Positions 27,592 to 36,676 of a stretch of 64,000 nucleotides of DNA are shown one piece after another. Numbering within the stretch: the stretch's first letter is position 1; every line of letters starts with the position of its first letter. A model generated the notes under the pieces. It was given only the letters and a program-made list of their open reading frames with translations. It had not been told where the DNA came from and ran no database searches. The translations under genes and the position numbers were made by a program. Origin of the DNA: Prado023 sp963736425. Lineage in GTDB: Bacteria; Actinomycetota; Actinomycetes; S36-B12; CAIYMF01. The DNA lies in contig CAVTOX010000010.1 in assembly GCA_963736425.1 (NCBI GenBank), positions 20,074 through 84,073 on the forward strand, given 5' to 3'.

Positions 27592-28761
27592 TCAGGCGGC
27601 CGGTTGCCGTTGCCGCAGCAGGGAGCGTGCGCCCACGGCGGCGAGCCCGATGATCACCGCGGCCAGCAGGTGGCCGGTGGCTCCGGCGACGCCGATGGCC
27701 AGGGCGATTGCCCAGTCGAAGCGCCCGCGAACGTCGGAGAGCAGGCGGACGTGGGTGATCCCGGCCACCAGCAGGAGTGCGGCGAGGATCGCCAGGGGGA
27801 AGGCGCGCAGGACCATCGCGAGGTCCTGGCCGAGGAGCAGTGCAAGGACAGTCAGAGCCGCGCCGATCAGCGCCGGTGCCCGCCAGGTGCGGGCGCCGAA
27901 GGCGTGGTGGGCGCTCATCCCGCCGGCGCCATGGCACAGCGGCATGCCGCTGATCGCCCCGACCCCGAGGTTGGCCAGGCCCAGCGTGCGGGCCAGGCGG
28001 CTGGGGGTGATCCGGGCGGCGGCGTCGGGGAAGTAGGAGGGGGCCGCGTCGGCCGGGGCGAGGCACGAGTTGGCCAGCGTCAGCGGCACCTGGGGAAGTA
28101 CCAGGAGCGTGGCGGCCAGCAGCAGGTCCGCCGTGGTGATGGTGGGCAGGATGATCGGGGACGGGCCGAGCGTCAGCGGGCCGGAACCCCAGCTGGTGAC
28201 GACGGCGATGCCCAGTCCCAGTGCCACCGCGATCAGGGCGCTGGCCCGCCGCCACCGCAGCAGGACGATCGTGGTCACGAGGCAGGCCAGCGCCGTCGCG
28301 GCGACTGGCCAGTGCCCCGTGAACGTGCTCGAGGGGTGGGCCACCATCCCCCAGGCGATCTTCATGAACGTGAGCCCCACCGCCAGCTGCACGCCGCGGA
28401 TGACCACGCGCGGGAACGCTGCGCCGAGCCGGTCCAGGAGCCCGGAAACGCCCAGGGCGAGGAACACCGCACCCATGATCAGCGAGCCGGCGGCGATGAC
28501 GTCCGCGCCTGCTCCCGCGGCGATCGCGGCGGCGCCGAACGCCTTGAGCGGTTGGACTGCCACCGGGGCCCGGTAGGTCCAGGCGACCACCAGGTAGAGC
28601 AGGCCGGCCGGCAGCAGGACGGCCGTCGTCGACAGGCCGTTGCTGACGATCAGGGCGATCGCGATGGGCACCAGAACCCCGAGGTCGGCCACCGACCCGG
28701 AGGCCTCCCGCCACCAGGACACGGTGGGCACCGTCGTGGCGCGGCTGTCGAGGGCGGTCAT
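27592..28761 (-). CDS. MOT1-type molybdate transporter
   Basis: 389 aa with 10-11 helices. The two family motifs are clear: APVAVQPLKA in the first half and PLCHGAGGMSAHHAFGART in the second, both diagnostic of the MOT1 molybdate-transporter family (SulP-related). Start is 1 nt after the moaD stop, at the end of the moaC-moaBE-moaA-moaD operon, so uptake of molybdate is co-transcribed with cofactor synthesis. No modABC genes occur in the window. Assignment to molybdate is supported by context and motif. Confidence 0.85.
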   Translation of the reverse strand: MTALDSRATTVPTVSWWREASGSVADLGVLVPIAIALIVSNGLSTTAVLLPAGLLYLVVAWTYRAPVAVQPLKAFGAAAIAAGAGADVIAAGSLIMGAVFLALGVSGLLDRLGAAFPRVVIRGVQLAVGLTFMKIAWGMVAHPSSTFTGHWPVAATALACLVTTIVLLRWRRASALIAVALGLGIAVVTSWGSGPLTLGPSPIILPTITTADLLLAATLLVLPQVPLTLANSCLAPADAAPSYFPDAAARITPSRLARTLGLANLGVGAISGMPLCHGAGGMSAHHAFGARTWRAPALIGAALTVLALLLGQDLAMVLRAFPLAILAALLLVAGITHVRLLSDVRGRFDWAIALAIGVAGATGHLLAAVIIGLAAVGARSLLRQRQPAA

Positions 28762-28762
28762 G

Positions 28763-29074
28763 TCAGCCGCCCGCGAACGGGGGGAGGACGTCGACGATCG
28801 TGCCTCCGGCGATCGGTGCCGACGAGAAGCGGTCCAGCCGGTAGCCGTCGGCGACCAGCGAGCTGGCCGCCATCACGTCGGCGAACCGCGGCGGCAGGCC
28901 GGCGGCCAGGGCGGTCATGACCTCAGCTGTTGGCCCAGGGGCCACGTGGACCTCGCTGGCCCCGGCGACGGCCCGGGCGGAGGCGAACATCCGGAACGTG
29001 ACGGCCGCCGGTCCAGGGCCGTCGGGGGATCGGGGAGCATCGGGAGAGTCGGATGCGGTGTCCATGGTGGGCAT
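28763..29074 (-). CDS. moaD: Molybdopterin synthase small subunit MoaD
   Basis: 103 aa ubiquitin-fold protein ending PPFAGG. The terminal Gly-Gly becomes the thiocarboxylate that gives sulfur to precursor Z, together with MoaE. It has a disordered, Pro/Asp-rich N-terminal leader of about 22 residues, so ATG 29065 or a later start is possible. 3 nt after moaA and 1 nt before the molybdate transporter. It is distinct from the MoaD/ThiS-like protein beside thrC. Confidence 0.85.
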   Translation of the reverse strand: MPTMDTASDSPDAPRSPDGPGPAAVTFRMFASARAVAGASEVHVAPGPTAEVMTALAAGLPPRFADVMAASSLVADGYRLDRFSSAPIAGGTIVDVLPPFAGG

Positions 29075-29077
29075 CGC

Positions 29078-30106
29078 TCACCCTCCGATCGCCGACATCG
29101 GCCGGTCGGGCTGGGTGAATGCTGGCTCGTCGATGCCGTGTCCGCGCTGCTTGAGCGCGACCTCGCCGAGCATCCGCCCGGCGACCGCGTCATCGTCGGA
29201 GCCGTCGCGCAGCAGGGTGCGCAGGTCGGCCTCGCGCTGGGCGAACAGGCAGGAGCGCCAGTGCCCGTCGGCGGTCAGCCGGACACGGTCGCAGGCGTCG
29301 CAGAACGGGTTGGTCACCGACCCGACGATGCCGACTGTCGCCGGGCCGCCGTCGATCGCGAACTCCTCGGCCGGCGCCGACCCGCGCCCGGGCATCGGGC
29401 CCAGGTGGAAGCCGGCGTGCTCCAGGGAGTCGATGATCTCCTCGCGGGTCACCATCATCGCCCGGTTCCACCCGTGCTGGGGGTCCAGGGGCATCTGCTC
29501 GATGAAGCGCAGGCTCAGCCCCTCGTCGAGCGCCCAGCGCAGCAGGGGGGCGGCCTCGTGGTCGTTGACCCCGCGCATCAGGACGGTGTTGATCTTGATC
29601 GGAGCCAGCCCGGCGGCGCGCGCCGCTGCGATCCCGGCCAGCACGTCGTCGAGGCGGTCGCGAAGCGTCAGGCGGCCGAACGTCTCCGGGCTCAGCGTGT
29701 CGCACGAGATGTTGACCCGCGAGAGCCCCGCCTCGGCCAACGGGGCGGCGAGGTCGGCCAGGCGCAGCCCGTTGGTGGTCACCGACAGGTGCGGTGCCCT
29801 CGGCAGGGCGGCCAGCCGGGCGACGATGTCGACGACGTCGGGCCGGATGAGCGGCTCCCCGCCGGTGAGCCGGACCTCGGTGATCCCCAGGTCGGTCGCA
29901 ATCCGCACCACCCGCACGATCTCGGCGGCAGTAAGCAGGTCGGGGGTCGGCATCCAGTCCAGGCCCTCGGCCGGCATGCAGTACGTGCACCGCAGGTTGC
30001 ACCGGTCGGTCAGCGAGACGCGCAGGTCGTGGTGGCGGCGCCCGAACCGATCGACGAGTCGCGGCAGTGCGGGGGTGGGGGCGGTGGGCGTCTCGGGGGT
30101 GCTCAT
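29078..30106 (-). CDS. moaA: GTP 3',8-cyclase MoaA
   Basis: 342 aa radical SAM enzyme, first step of molybdenum-cofactor synthesis (GTP to 3',8-cyclo-GTP). Radical-SAM cluster Cys36, Cys40, Cys43 in CNLRCTYC, SAM-site LTGGEPL, second 4Fe-4S cluster (FCDACDRVRL and SCLF) and the C-terminal GG required for activity. ATG 30106 overlaps the moaB-moaE stop by 4 nt; GTG 30121 is an alternative. Confidence 0.96.
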   Translation of the reverse strand: MSTPETPTAPTPALPRLVDRFGRRHHDLRVSLTDRCNLRCTYCMPAEGLDWMPTPDLLTAAEIVRVVRIATDLGITEVRLTGGEPLIRPDVVDIVARLAALPRAPHLSVTTNGLRLADLAAPLAEAGLSRVNISCDTLSPETFGRLTLRDRLDDVLAGIAAARAAGLAPIKINTVLMRGVNDHEAAPLLRWALDEGLSLRFIEQMPLDPQHGWNRAMMVTREEIIDSLEHAGFHLGPMPGRGSAPAEEFAIDGGPATVGIVGSVTNPFCDACDRVRLTADGHWRSCLFAQREADLRTLLRDGSDDDAVAGRMLGEVALKQRGHGIDEPAFTQPDRPMSAIGG

Positions 30107-31088
30107 GGGCTGTTCACCCACTCGTCGGTCCCGTCGGCGAAGTGCTGGTGCTTCCAGATCGGCAGCCGCGCCTTCGCCTCGTCGACCAGCCAGGCGCAGG
30201 CCTCGAATGCCTCGCCCCGGTGAGAGGCGCTCACCGCCGCGACGAACGCGAGATCGCCGATCGCAAGGTCGCCGGTCCGGTGCCGAGCGGCGGCGGCCAG
30301 GACCCCGGGTCGGATCCGGGCCTCGGCGACCACCTCGGCCAGGATGCGCCCCGCGTCGGGATGTCCCTCGTAGTGCAGGGCGGTCACCGGCCGGCCGTGA
30401 TCGTGGTCCCGCACCACGCCCGCGAACGTCACCACCGCACCCGCCGCAGCACGCGACACCTCCGCGGCAACCTCCGCCTCGCTGATCGGGGCGGACCCGA
30501 CCAAGGGTGGGTGGCCCGAGCTGGTCGGCTGAGCGCCGGGTTGGTAGGCGACACCGACCGCCTGGACGTCGGAATCGAGTACCAACGCAGGCGCGCGCCC
30601 GTCATGGCCGCCGCCCACCGCGGTCGCCGCGGCATGCTCCAGCAGCCCGCCGACGGCGGCCAGGCCGTCGCGGACGCCCCCCGGGCTGCCAGGAAGGGCC
30701 AGGATGACCGCGCCGTCGAGGATCCCGCCGAAGGTGCGCGACAGGTCAGCGGTCGGGACCCGTTCCCGGGACGCGGCCCGGATCGCCTCGCCGAGACCGG
30801 GCAGCTCGCGCAGGCCGGCCGAGCGCAGGGCCTCGGGAGTCACATCACGCGGTCCCGCCCCGGTGCCGCCGGTCGTCACCACGATCCGCGCCCCGGCGCC
30901 GATGGCCGCACGCACGGCATCGAGGATTGACCCGGCATCGTCGGGGACGACGGTCACCGGGCTGACCGTGTGGCCCCATCCCGCCAGCAGCTGTGCGGCC
31001 AACGGACCCGACGTGTCCGCAGCGACGCCGGCGGCGGCCGAGTCCGAGCAGGTGATCACCGCGGCGGGTGCCGCACCGGATGTCGAGC

Positions 31089-31092
<4 letters not shown>
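30103..31092 (-). CDS. MoaB/MogA-MoaE fusion protein
   Basis: 329 aa with two domains. Residues 1-160 are a MogA/MoaB molybdopterin-binding domain (ITCSDSAAAG, VVTTGGTGAGPRDVTPEAL, ALPGSPGGV), for molybdopterin adenylylation. Residues 195-329 are MoaE, the large molybdopterin synthase subunit, with ALHYEGHPDAG, DLAIGDLAFVAAVSASHR and the C-terminal KHQHFADGTDEWVN. A Pro/Ser linker joins them. It overlaps moaC and moaA by 4 nt each. The fusion could couple molybdopterin formation to its activation. Confidence 0.93.
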
Positions 31093-31556
<464 letters not shown>

Positions 31557-31578
31557 GTCCGCCCTTCCGGTAGGCGCC

Positions 31579-31585
31579 TATTGTG
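31579..31585. promoter_or_regulatory. Overlapping divergent -10 boxes of mobA and moaC
   Basis: On the plus strand TATTGT (31579-31584), then 6 nt, then the mobA GTG. On the minus strand the same bases read CACAAT (31585-31580), giving moaC a leader of about 17 nt that still holds its ribosome-binding site. The whole intergenic gap is 34 bp. Confidence 0.55.
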
Positions 31586-31590
31586 CAGGC

Positions 31591-32532
31591 GTGGACGAGG
31601 TTCGGGCGACCCCATGGCCGACCGGGTGCACGCTGCTCGTGCTCACTGGCGGGGCCAGTCGCCGGCTCGGACAGGACAAGGCCACGATCCATGTGGGAGG
31701 TCGACGACTGGTCGACCGGCTGCTGGCTGGTGTTCCCGTGGACGTGCCCGTGGTCATCGTCGGTCCAACGCTGGACGGCCTTGCGCGCCCAGTCACATTC
31801 GTCCGCGAGGATCCGCCGGGCTCCGGACCCCTGGCAGGGATCGGCGCCGGGCTTGCGGAGGTGGGCACCCCGTACGTCGGCGTGATCGCCGCCGACATGC
31901 CGTTCGCGTTGCCCGTCGCGACCGAGGCGTTGTCGCGATTGCGGGCCACCACACCCGGGGAGCCGGATTCCGGTCGCGTCATGGATCCGGTCCATCCGAT
32001 GGACGGAATCCACGACGCTGCCGAGTTGAGTGGGGCCAGTAGCAGCGGGGCAGGCCGTGGGTGGGACGCTGTCGTCCCCGTCGATCCCCAGGGCTATCGG
32101 CAGTGGCTGTGCGCCGCCTACCGTACCGACGCCGTGCGCGCGGCACTGGTCCTGATGGGGCCGTTGGCCGACCTGCCCGTCCGGGCCATCCACGCAGGAC
32201 TGCACGTGATGGAATGGCCGGTGCCCGCAGCCGCACTGGCGGACGTGGACACTTCGGAGCAGTTGGCAGTCGCGCGCACCCGCGCGGCGGAGGAGGACTG
32301 GGACATGCAGGAATGGGTCGATGCGGTGCGCGCGGCGCTGGGCGTGGACATCGCGCTGGACATCGATGCGATCCTCGACGTCGCGCGTGATGCTGCGCAC
32401 AATGTGGACCGCCCAGCCGCCCCGGTGACGGCCTACCTGCTCGGTGCGGCCGTGGCCGCGGGGGCGGATCCCGCGCAGGCTTCTGCGGTGGTCAGTGAGT
32501 TGGCCCTGGGCTGGGGCGCGCGAGAGCAGTGA
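31591..32532 (+). CDS. mobA: MobA-like nucleotidyltransferase fused to DUF6457
   Basis: 313 aa. Residues 14-225 are a MobA/IspD-type nucleotidyltransferase with the GTP-binding signature LTGGASRRLGQDKA (18-31) and AADMPFA; it would attach GMP to molybdopterin. Residues about 239-313 are a DUF6457 domain (WVDAVRAALG...DVARDAAHNVDRPAAPVTAYLLGAA), a fusion known in actinobacteria. An unusual insert near residues 125-142 is encoded by a REP-like palindrome. TATTGT, 6 nt, GTG: leaderless start. moeA follows after 31 nt. Confidence 0.85.
   Translation: MDEVRATPWPTGCTLLVLTGGASRRLGQDKATIHVGGRRLVDRLLAGVPVDVPVVIVGPTLDGLARPVTFVREDPPGSGPLAGIGAGLAEVGTPYVGVIAADMPFALPVATEALSRLRATTPGEPDSGRVMDPVHPMDGIHDAAELSGASSSGAGRGWDAVVPVDPQGYRQWLCAAYRTDAVRAALVLMGPLADLPVRAIHAGLHVMEWPVPAAALADVDTSEQLAVARTRAAEEDWDMQEWVDAVRAALGVDIALDIDAILDVARDAAHNVDRPAAPVTAYLLGAAVAAGADPAQASAVVSELALGWGAREQ
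31965..32016. repeat. REP-like palindromic element, copy 1 (inside mobA)
   Basis: Outer arms GGATTCCG (31965-31972) and CGGAATCC (32004-32011); nested near-palindrome 31978-32016 with a perfect core TCCATC-C-GATGGA (31991-32003). The core and right arm match 21 of 25 positions of the element after narI (44349-44387). It is in frame and adds about 17 codons to mobA. Confidence 0.6.
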
Positions 32533-32563
32533 GCACGTCGACCCGCGGGGCAGGCAACCTCCG

Positions 32564-33748
32564 ATGACCCTGACGGAGCCGCGGTGGGATGACGCGCGGG
32601 CCGCGCTGGCGGCAGCCGTCCGCCCCCTGGCTCCCGTCCGCCATGTCCTGGCCGCCTGCGACGGGCTGGTCCTGGCCGAGGACCTGGTCGCGCTCTGCGA
32701 CCTTCCCTCGTTCGACACCTCGGCGATGGACGGCTGGGCGGTTTCCGGGCCGGGGCCCTGGACCGTCGTCGGGCAGTCCCTGGCGGGGCGCCCCGTCCCC
32801 GGTCCGCTCACTGCGGGGCAGGCGGTCGTGATCGCCACCGGCGGCGTCGTGCCGCGCGGAGCGGGAGCGGTGATCCGCAGCGAGGACGGTGCAGTCCAGG
32901 CCCGCGGTGGGGCTGAGGTGCTGCGCGCACCCACCCCCGACGGGCCCACCCATGTCCGCCCTGCGGGGGAGGAGTGCTCCGAACGCGAGCTGTTGGCGCG
33001 TGCCGGCACAGTGCTCAACCCGGCCCTGATCGGCCTGGCGGCTGCCTCGGGCCATGACGAGCTCGTGGTGGTTCCGGCCCCTCGCGTGGCGCTGGTCCTG
33101 TTCGGCGACGAGCTGGCCACGGTCGGCATCCCCGCGCCGGGGCTCGTGCGGGACTCGCTCGGCCCGCAGGTGCCCGCCTGGGTCGCCCGCATGGGGGCCG
33201 ACGTCGTCCTGATCGAACGCTGCGAGGACACGCTGGCCGCGCACGTCGAGGCGATCCGCCGTGCGGCCTCGGCTGCCGACGTCGTGCTGACGACCGGTGG
33301 CACGGCGGCCGGACCGGTCGACCACCTGCACGCGGCGATCGGGATCTGTGAGGGCGAGGTGATGATCGACAGCGTGGCGGTGCGTCCCGGGCATCCGATG
33401 CTGGCCGCAACCCTGGATCGCGGCCGGGCGTGGCTGGTCGGGCTGCCGGGGAACCCGCAGAGCGCGATCGTGACTCTGATGAGCCTGGGCGCGCCGATCC
33501 TGGCCGGGTTGGCCGGGCGATCCGCCGTGCCCGAGCTGGCCGAGGTCACCTGCGCTGAGGTAGTGGGCGCGCCCCCGCACGAGGATCGGCTGGTGCTGGG
33601 TCGCCTCATCGAGGGGAAGTTCGTCCCGGGCAGCCACCTGGGCTCCGGGATGCTGCGCGGGCTGGCGGCAGCCAGTGGGTTCGGCGTGCTGCCACCCGGC
33701 GGTGTCGGTCCCGGCGATCCTGTGCGGTGGCTCCCGCTGCCACTCTGA
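32564..33748 (+). CDS. moeA: Molybdopterin molybdenumtransferase MoeA
   Basis: 394 aa. Inserts molybdate into adenylylated molybdopterin. Motifs LPSFDTSAMDGWA, ATGGVVPRGA, TTGGTAAGP and VRPGHPMLAA...GLPGNPQSA are all present. Length is normal for MoeA. It starts 31 nt after mobA on the same strand, so both are probably co-transcribed. Convergent with narK across 49 nt. Confidence 0.95.
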   Translation: MTLTEPRWDDARAALAAAVRPLAPVRHVLAACDGLVLAEDLVALCDLPSFDTSAMDGWAVSGPGPWTVVGQSLAGRPVPGPLTAGQAVVIATGGVVPRGAGAVIRSEDGAVQARGGAEVLRAPTPDGPTHVRPAGEECSERELLARAGTVLNPALIGLAAASGHDELVVVPAPRVALVLFGDELATVGIPAPGLVRDSLGPQVPAWVARMGADVVLIERCEDTLAAHVEAIRRAASAADVVLTTGGTAAGPVDHLHAAIGICEGEVMIDSVAVRPGHPMLAATLDRGRAWLVGLPGNPQSAIVTLMSLGAPILAGLAGRSAVPELAEVTCAEVVGAPPHEDRLVLGRLIEGKFVPGSHLGSGMLRGLAAASGFGVLPPGGVGPGDPVRWLPLPL

Positions 33749-33797
33749 CAGGCACGTACCGTCAGCGGCCCGCGGCACAACGCCGGGAGGTCGAGCA

Positions 33798-35144
33798 TCA
33801 GCTGGGCATCTCCGCGCCCGGCCTGGCGTAGAAGTGCCAGCACATCGCCGCACCGATGAGGCTGACGACGACGCCCAGCCAGTACAGCGCCTGCGTGTAC
33901 CCGGTGGCGAACATGAGGCCGAAGACGAAGGGGCCGAAGGCCGCGATGGCCGCCGTCCATCCGATGACCCCGCCTGCCTGCCGCGGCGGGAAGATCATGG
34001 GCATCTGCTTGAACGTCGAGGCGTTGCCGACCCCGGTGAAGAAGAAGATGGCGATCATCCCCCAGAAGAACTTCGAGAAGTCGGCAGCGGACGTCGGCGA
34101 CAGCTGGAACGACGTGTAGGCCGCGGAGGCGGCGATCCCCAACGCGGCGACCAGGGTCACCCTGGCCCCGCCGACACGGTCAGCGACGGGCCCCGCAAGG
34201 ACGCGTGCGGCCGACCCGACCAGGGCCCCGTAGAACGCGTACTGCGCTGGGCTGACGCCCTCGGCGCCGAACACAGCGGACCCGTAGAACTGCTTGATCA
34301 GGAGGCCGAAGGAGGCGGCCAGCCCGGAGAAGGTCCCGAAGGTGATGATGTACATCAACGTCATGATCCAGGTGTGCTTGTTGCTGAAGATGTCAGTCTG
34401 CTGGCGCAAGCCGCGGGCCTGGACCGGCACGCTGCGCAGCAGCGACCGGGCGAGCACCGTCGCGACGAGGACGAAGGGCACCCAGATCCATGCCGCGTTC
34501 TGGTACCAGACGTCCTTCGTGGCGCCCGTGTCCGCGTTCGTGAACACCTGGGCGGCACCGATCAGGCTGAACCCGACGACCCACGGCGTGACGAACTGGA
34601 CCACGCTGACACCGAAGTTGCCGATTCCCGCCTGAACGCCCAGCGCGGTGCCCTGCTTGGCCTTGGGGAAGAAGTAGGAGGTACTCGGCATGAACCCGCT
34701 GAACACCCCGCCGCCGATCCCCGCCATGACCGCCAGCAACAGGAGGGTCACGTAGGGCGTGTCGGGGTTCTGGACCGCGATCCCCCAACCGACGAGCGGG
34801 AACAGGAACAGCAGCGTGCTCATCCAGACGAGCTTGCGCGTCCCGATGACCGGTGGCAGGAACATCCACACCAGGCGCAGGCTGCCGCCCGCCAGGCCCG
34901 GCATCGCGGTGAGCCAGTAGAGCTGGCTCGTGGACAGGTCGAATCCGATGTTGTTCAGGACCGGGGCGAGCGCAGAGACGAGGAACCACGTGATGAAGCC
35001 CAGCGTCAAGCTGAACGTGGTGACCCACAGGGTCTTCCATGCCCTTCCGGAGTCCCAGGTCTCGGGGTCCTCGGGGGTCCAGCTCTCGAGCCAGTCAGCA
35101 CCCTTGCGGGCTGCCGGAGCCTGCGGTGCGGTGGGAGTGGCCAT
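33798..35144 (-). CDS. narK: Nitrate/nitrite transporter NarK (second copy in operon)
   Basis: 448 aa major-facilitator protein with 12 helices. Features of the nitrate/nitrite porter family: WFLVSALAPVLNNIGFDLS, a glycine-rich nitrate signature AGIGNFGVSVVQF, and a second one GGVIGWTAAIAAFG. It starts 1 nt after the stop of the other narK gene. Together the two copies probably supply nitrate/proton symport and nitrate/nitrite exchange; which copy does which is not decided here. Confidence 0.93.
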   Translation of the reverse strand: MATPTAPQAPAARKGADWLESWTPEDPETWDSGRAWKTLWVTTFSLTLGFITWFLVSALAPVLNNIGFDLSTSQLYWLTAMPGLAGGSLRLVWMFLPPVIGTRKLVWMSTLLFLFPLVGWGIAVQNPDTPYVTLLLLAVMAGIGGGVFSGFMPSTSYFFPKAKQGTALGVQAGIGNFGVSVVQFVTPWVVGFSLIGAAQVFTNADTGATKDVWYQNAAWIWVPFVLVATVLARSLLRSVPVQARGLRQQTDIFSNKHTWIMTLMYIITFGTFSGLAASFGLLIKQFYGSAVFGAEGVSPAQYAFYGALVGSAARVLAGPVADRVGGARVTLVAALGIAASAAYTSFQLSPTSAADFSKFFWGMIAIFFFTGVGNASTFKQMPMIFPPRQAGGVIGWTAAIAAFGPFVFGLMFATGYTQALYWLGVVVSLIGAAMCWHFYARPGAEMPS

Positions 35145-35145
35145 C

Positions 35146-36564
35146 TCAGCCGTCCATCCTCTCCATGGTGGTGGCGCCGACCGCGACCGGCTCGGCAGGG
35201 GTGTCGTGCCCAGCCGCCGGGTCGGCCAACTGGTCGTGCTCGAACTTGTTGGCCAGCTCGGGGCTGGCGGCCTGCAGCATGCGGTGGATGGTCAGGTGCA
35301 TCCACAACATCGCGATGGCGGTGACCACGAACAGGACGAAGAAGGTCGACTGCGGCATTCCGGTCCACGCGGCCGTGTAGGCGAACAGCAGTGGGAGGAA
35401 GAAGCCGCCCAGGGCACCCAGGGAGCCGACCAGGCCGCCGACAGCGCCCACGTCCCGCGGGAAGTACTCCGGGATGTGCTTGAAGACGGCAGCCTTGCCG
35501 ATGCCCATCGCGCATCCGATGATGAAGACGAGGACCGCGAACAGCACGACCCCGACGCTCCAGGGCATGACCTCGTTCGAGGACCCGTCCGGGTTGGTCA
35601 GGACGATGTAGCCGTAGGGCATCATCAGGATCCCGCTGGCGATGAGGATGACGGTGAAGGTCCAGTACATGACCCGCCGTGCCCCCACCCGGTCGCTCAT
35701 CCAGCCGCCGAGGGGGCGCAGCAGTGAGGCGGGGAAGATGAAGGTGGCCGTCAACAGGGCGCCGTGCGAGAGCGACTGGTCGTAGACGTCCACGTAGTAC
35801 TTGGGCAGCCACGCGGCCAGCGCGACGTAGGCACCGAAGGTCACGACGTAGTAGAGGCTGAACCGCCAGACGCGCATCTGCTTGAGCGGCTGCAGGAGCT
35901 GGACGACGGTCCTGTCGGCGCCGGGCTTGTGGTCGTGCCGGGGGGAGGCGAACCAGGTGATGGCCGCCATGATGAGCAGCAGCACCGCGTACAGGAACGG
36001 GATGAACCGCCAGCCGCCGGGGATGAACCCGCCCATGTATCCGGCTGCGGGGACCGCCACGATCAGCGCCGGGCCGATGAACTTCGTGACCGAGGCGCCG
36101 ACGTTCCCGGCGCCGAAGATGCCCAGCGCGAGGCCCTGATGGCGAGGCGGCCACCATGCGGAGACCCAGGCGATGCCGACGCTGAACGAGTTGCCCGCGA
36201 ACCCGACGAGGAACGCGTAGAACAGCAGCATCTGGTAGCTGGTGACCGTGGAGATCAAGTAGGCCGGCACGGCGGTCGCGGCCAACATGAGGGCGAAGAT
36301 CTTCCGCCCGCCCTGGCGATCGGTGATGATGCCGGCCGGCAGCCGCCAGATCGCGCCGTTCAGCACGGCCACCGCCGTGATCCATGCCAGCTGCACGTCC
36401 GAGAGCCCGAACTCCTTGCGGATGGGGATCCCCAGGACCCCGAACATCAGCCACACGGCGAACATGAGGGTGAAGGCGATGGTCGAGATGACCAGGACCC
36501 TGACCTTTCCGGGCTCCTCGGTCGCGCCCACCAGGGGTACCGCGGTGACGGTCGGTGCGGTCAT
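35146..36564 (-). CDS. narK: Nitrate/nitrite transporter NarK (first copy in operon)
   Basis: 472 aa major-facilitator protein, 12 helices. Nitrate signatures FGAGNVGASVTKFIGP and VGGLVGSLGALGGFFLP are visible, with WRLPAGIITDRQGGR between helices 2 and 3. The ATG has GAAGGAG 9 nt upstream. It is transcribed divergently from the regulator and narGHJI, from a promoter overlapped by a TTTGA-N8-TCAAA dyad. It does not resemble the downstream copy closely, so this is an old duplication. Confidence 0.93.
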   Translation of the reverse strand: MTAPTVTAVPLVGATEEPGKVRVLVISTIAFTLMFAVWLMFGVLGIPIRKEFGLSDVQLAWITAVAVLNGAIWRLPAGIITDRQGGRKIFALMLAATAVPAYLISTVTSYQMLLFYAFLVGFAGNSFSVGIAWVSAWWPPRHQGLALGIFGAGNVGASVTKFIGPALIVAVPAAGYMGGFIPGGWRFIPFLYAVLLLIMAAITWFASPRHDHKPGADRTVVQLLQPLKQMRVWRFSLYYVVTFGAYVALAAWLPKYYVDVYDQSLSHGALLTATFIFPASLLRPLGGWMSDRVGARRVMYWTFTVILIASGILMMPYGYIVLTNPDGSSNEVMPWSVGVVLFAVLVFIIGCAMGIGKAAVFKHIPEYFPRDVGAVGGLVGSLGALGGFFLPLLFAYTAAWTGMPQSTFFVLFVVTAIAMLWMHLTIHRMLQAASPELANKFEHDQLADPAAGHDTPAEPVAVGATTMERMDG

Positions 36565-36601
36565 GGTGCTGGCTCCTTCAGGTGGTGACGGCTGCAGGCT
36601 A

Positions 36602-36632
36602 CACCTTTTGATCACAGCGTCAAACATTGACC
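36602..36632. promoter_or_regulatory. narK promoter and candidate operator
   Basis: On the minus strand TTGACG (36623-36618), 16 nt, TAGCCT gives a narK promoter. Overlapping it is the dyad TTTGA-N8-TCAAA (36607-36624), similar in half-site to FNR/CRP-family sites but with wider spacing than FNR (TTGAT-N4-ATCAA). A plus-strand TTGACC at 36627-36632 may be the -35 of the regulator gene. Plausible target for the adjacent regulator or an FNR-like protein. Confidence 0.45.
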
Positions 36633-36676
36633 CCGGGTTTATTCCCACGCTCGTGTTTATGTGGTAGACATGTTCC

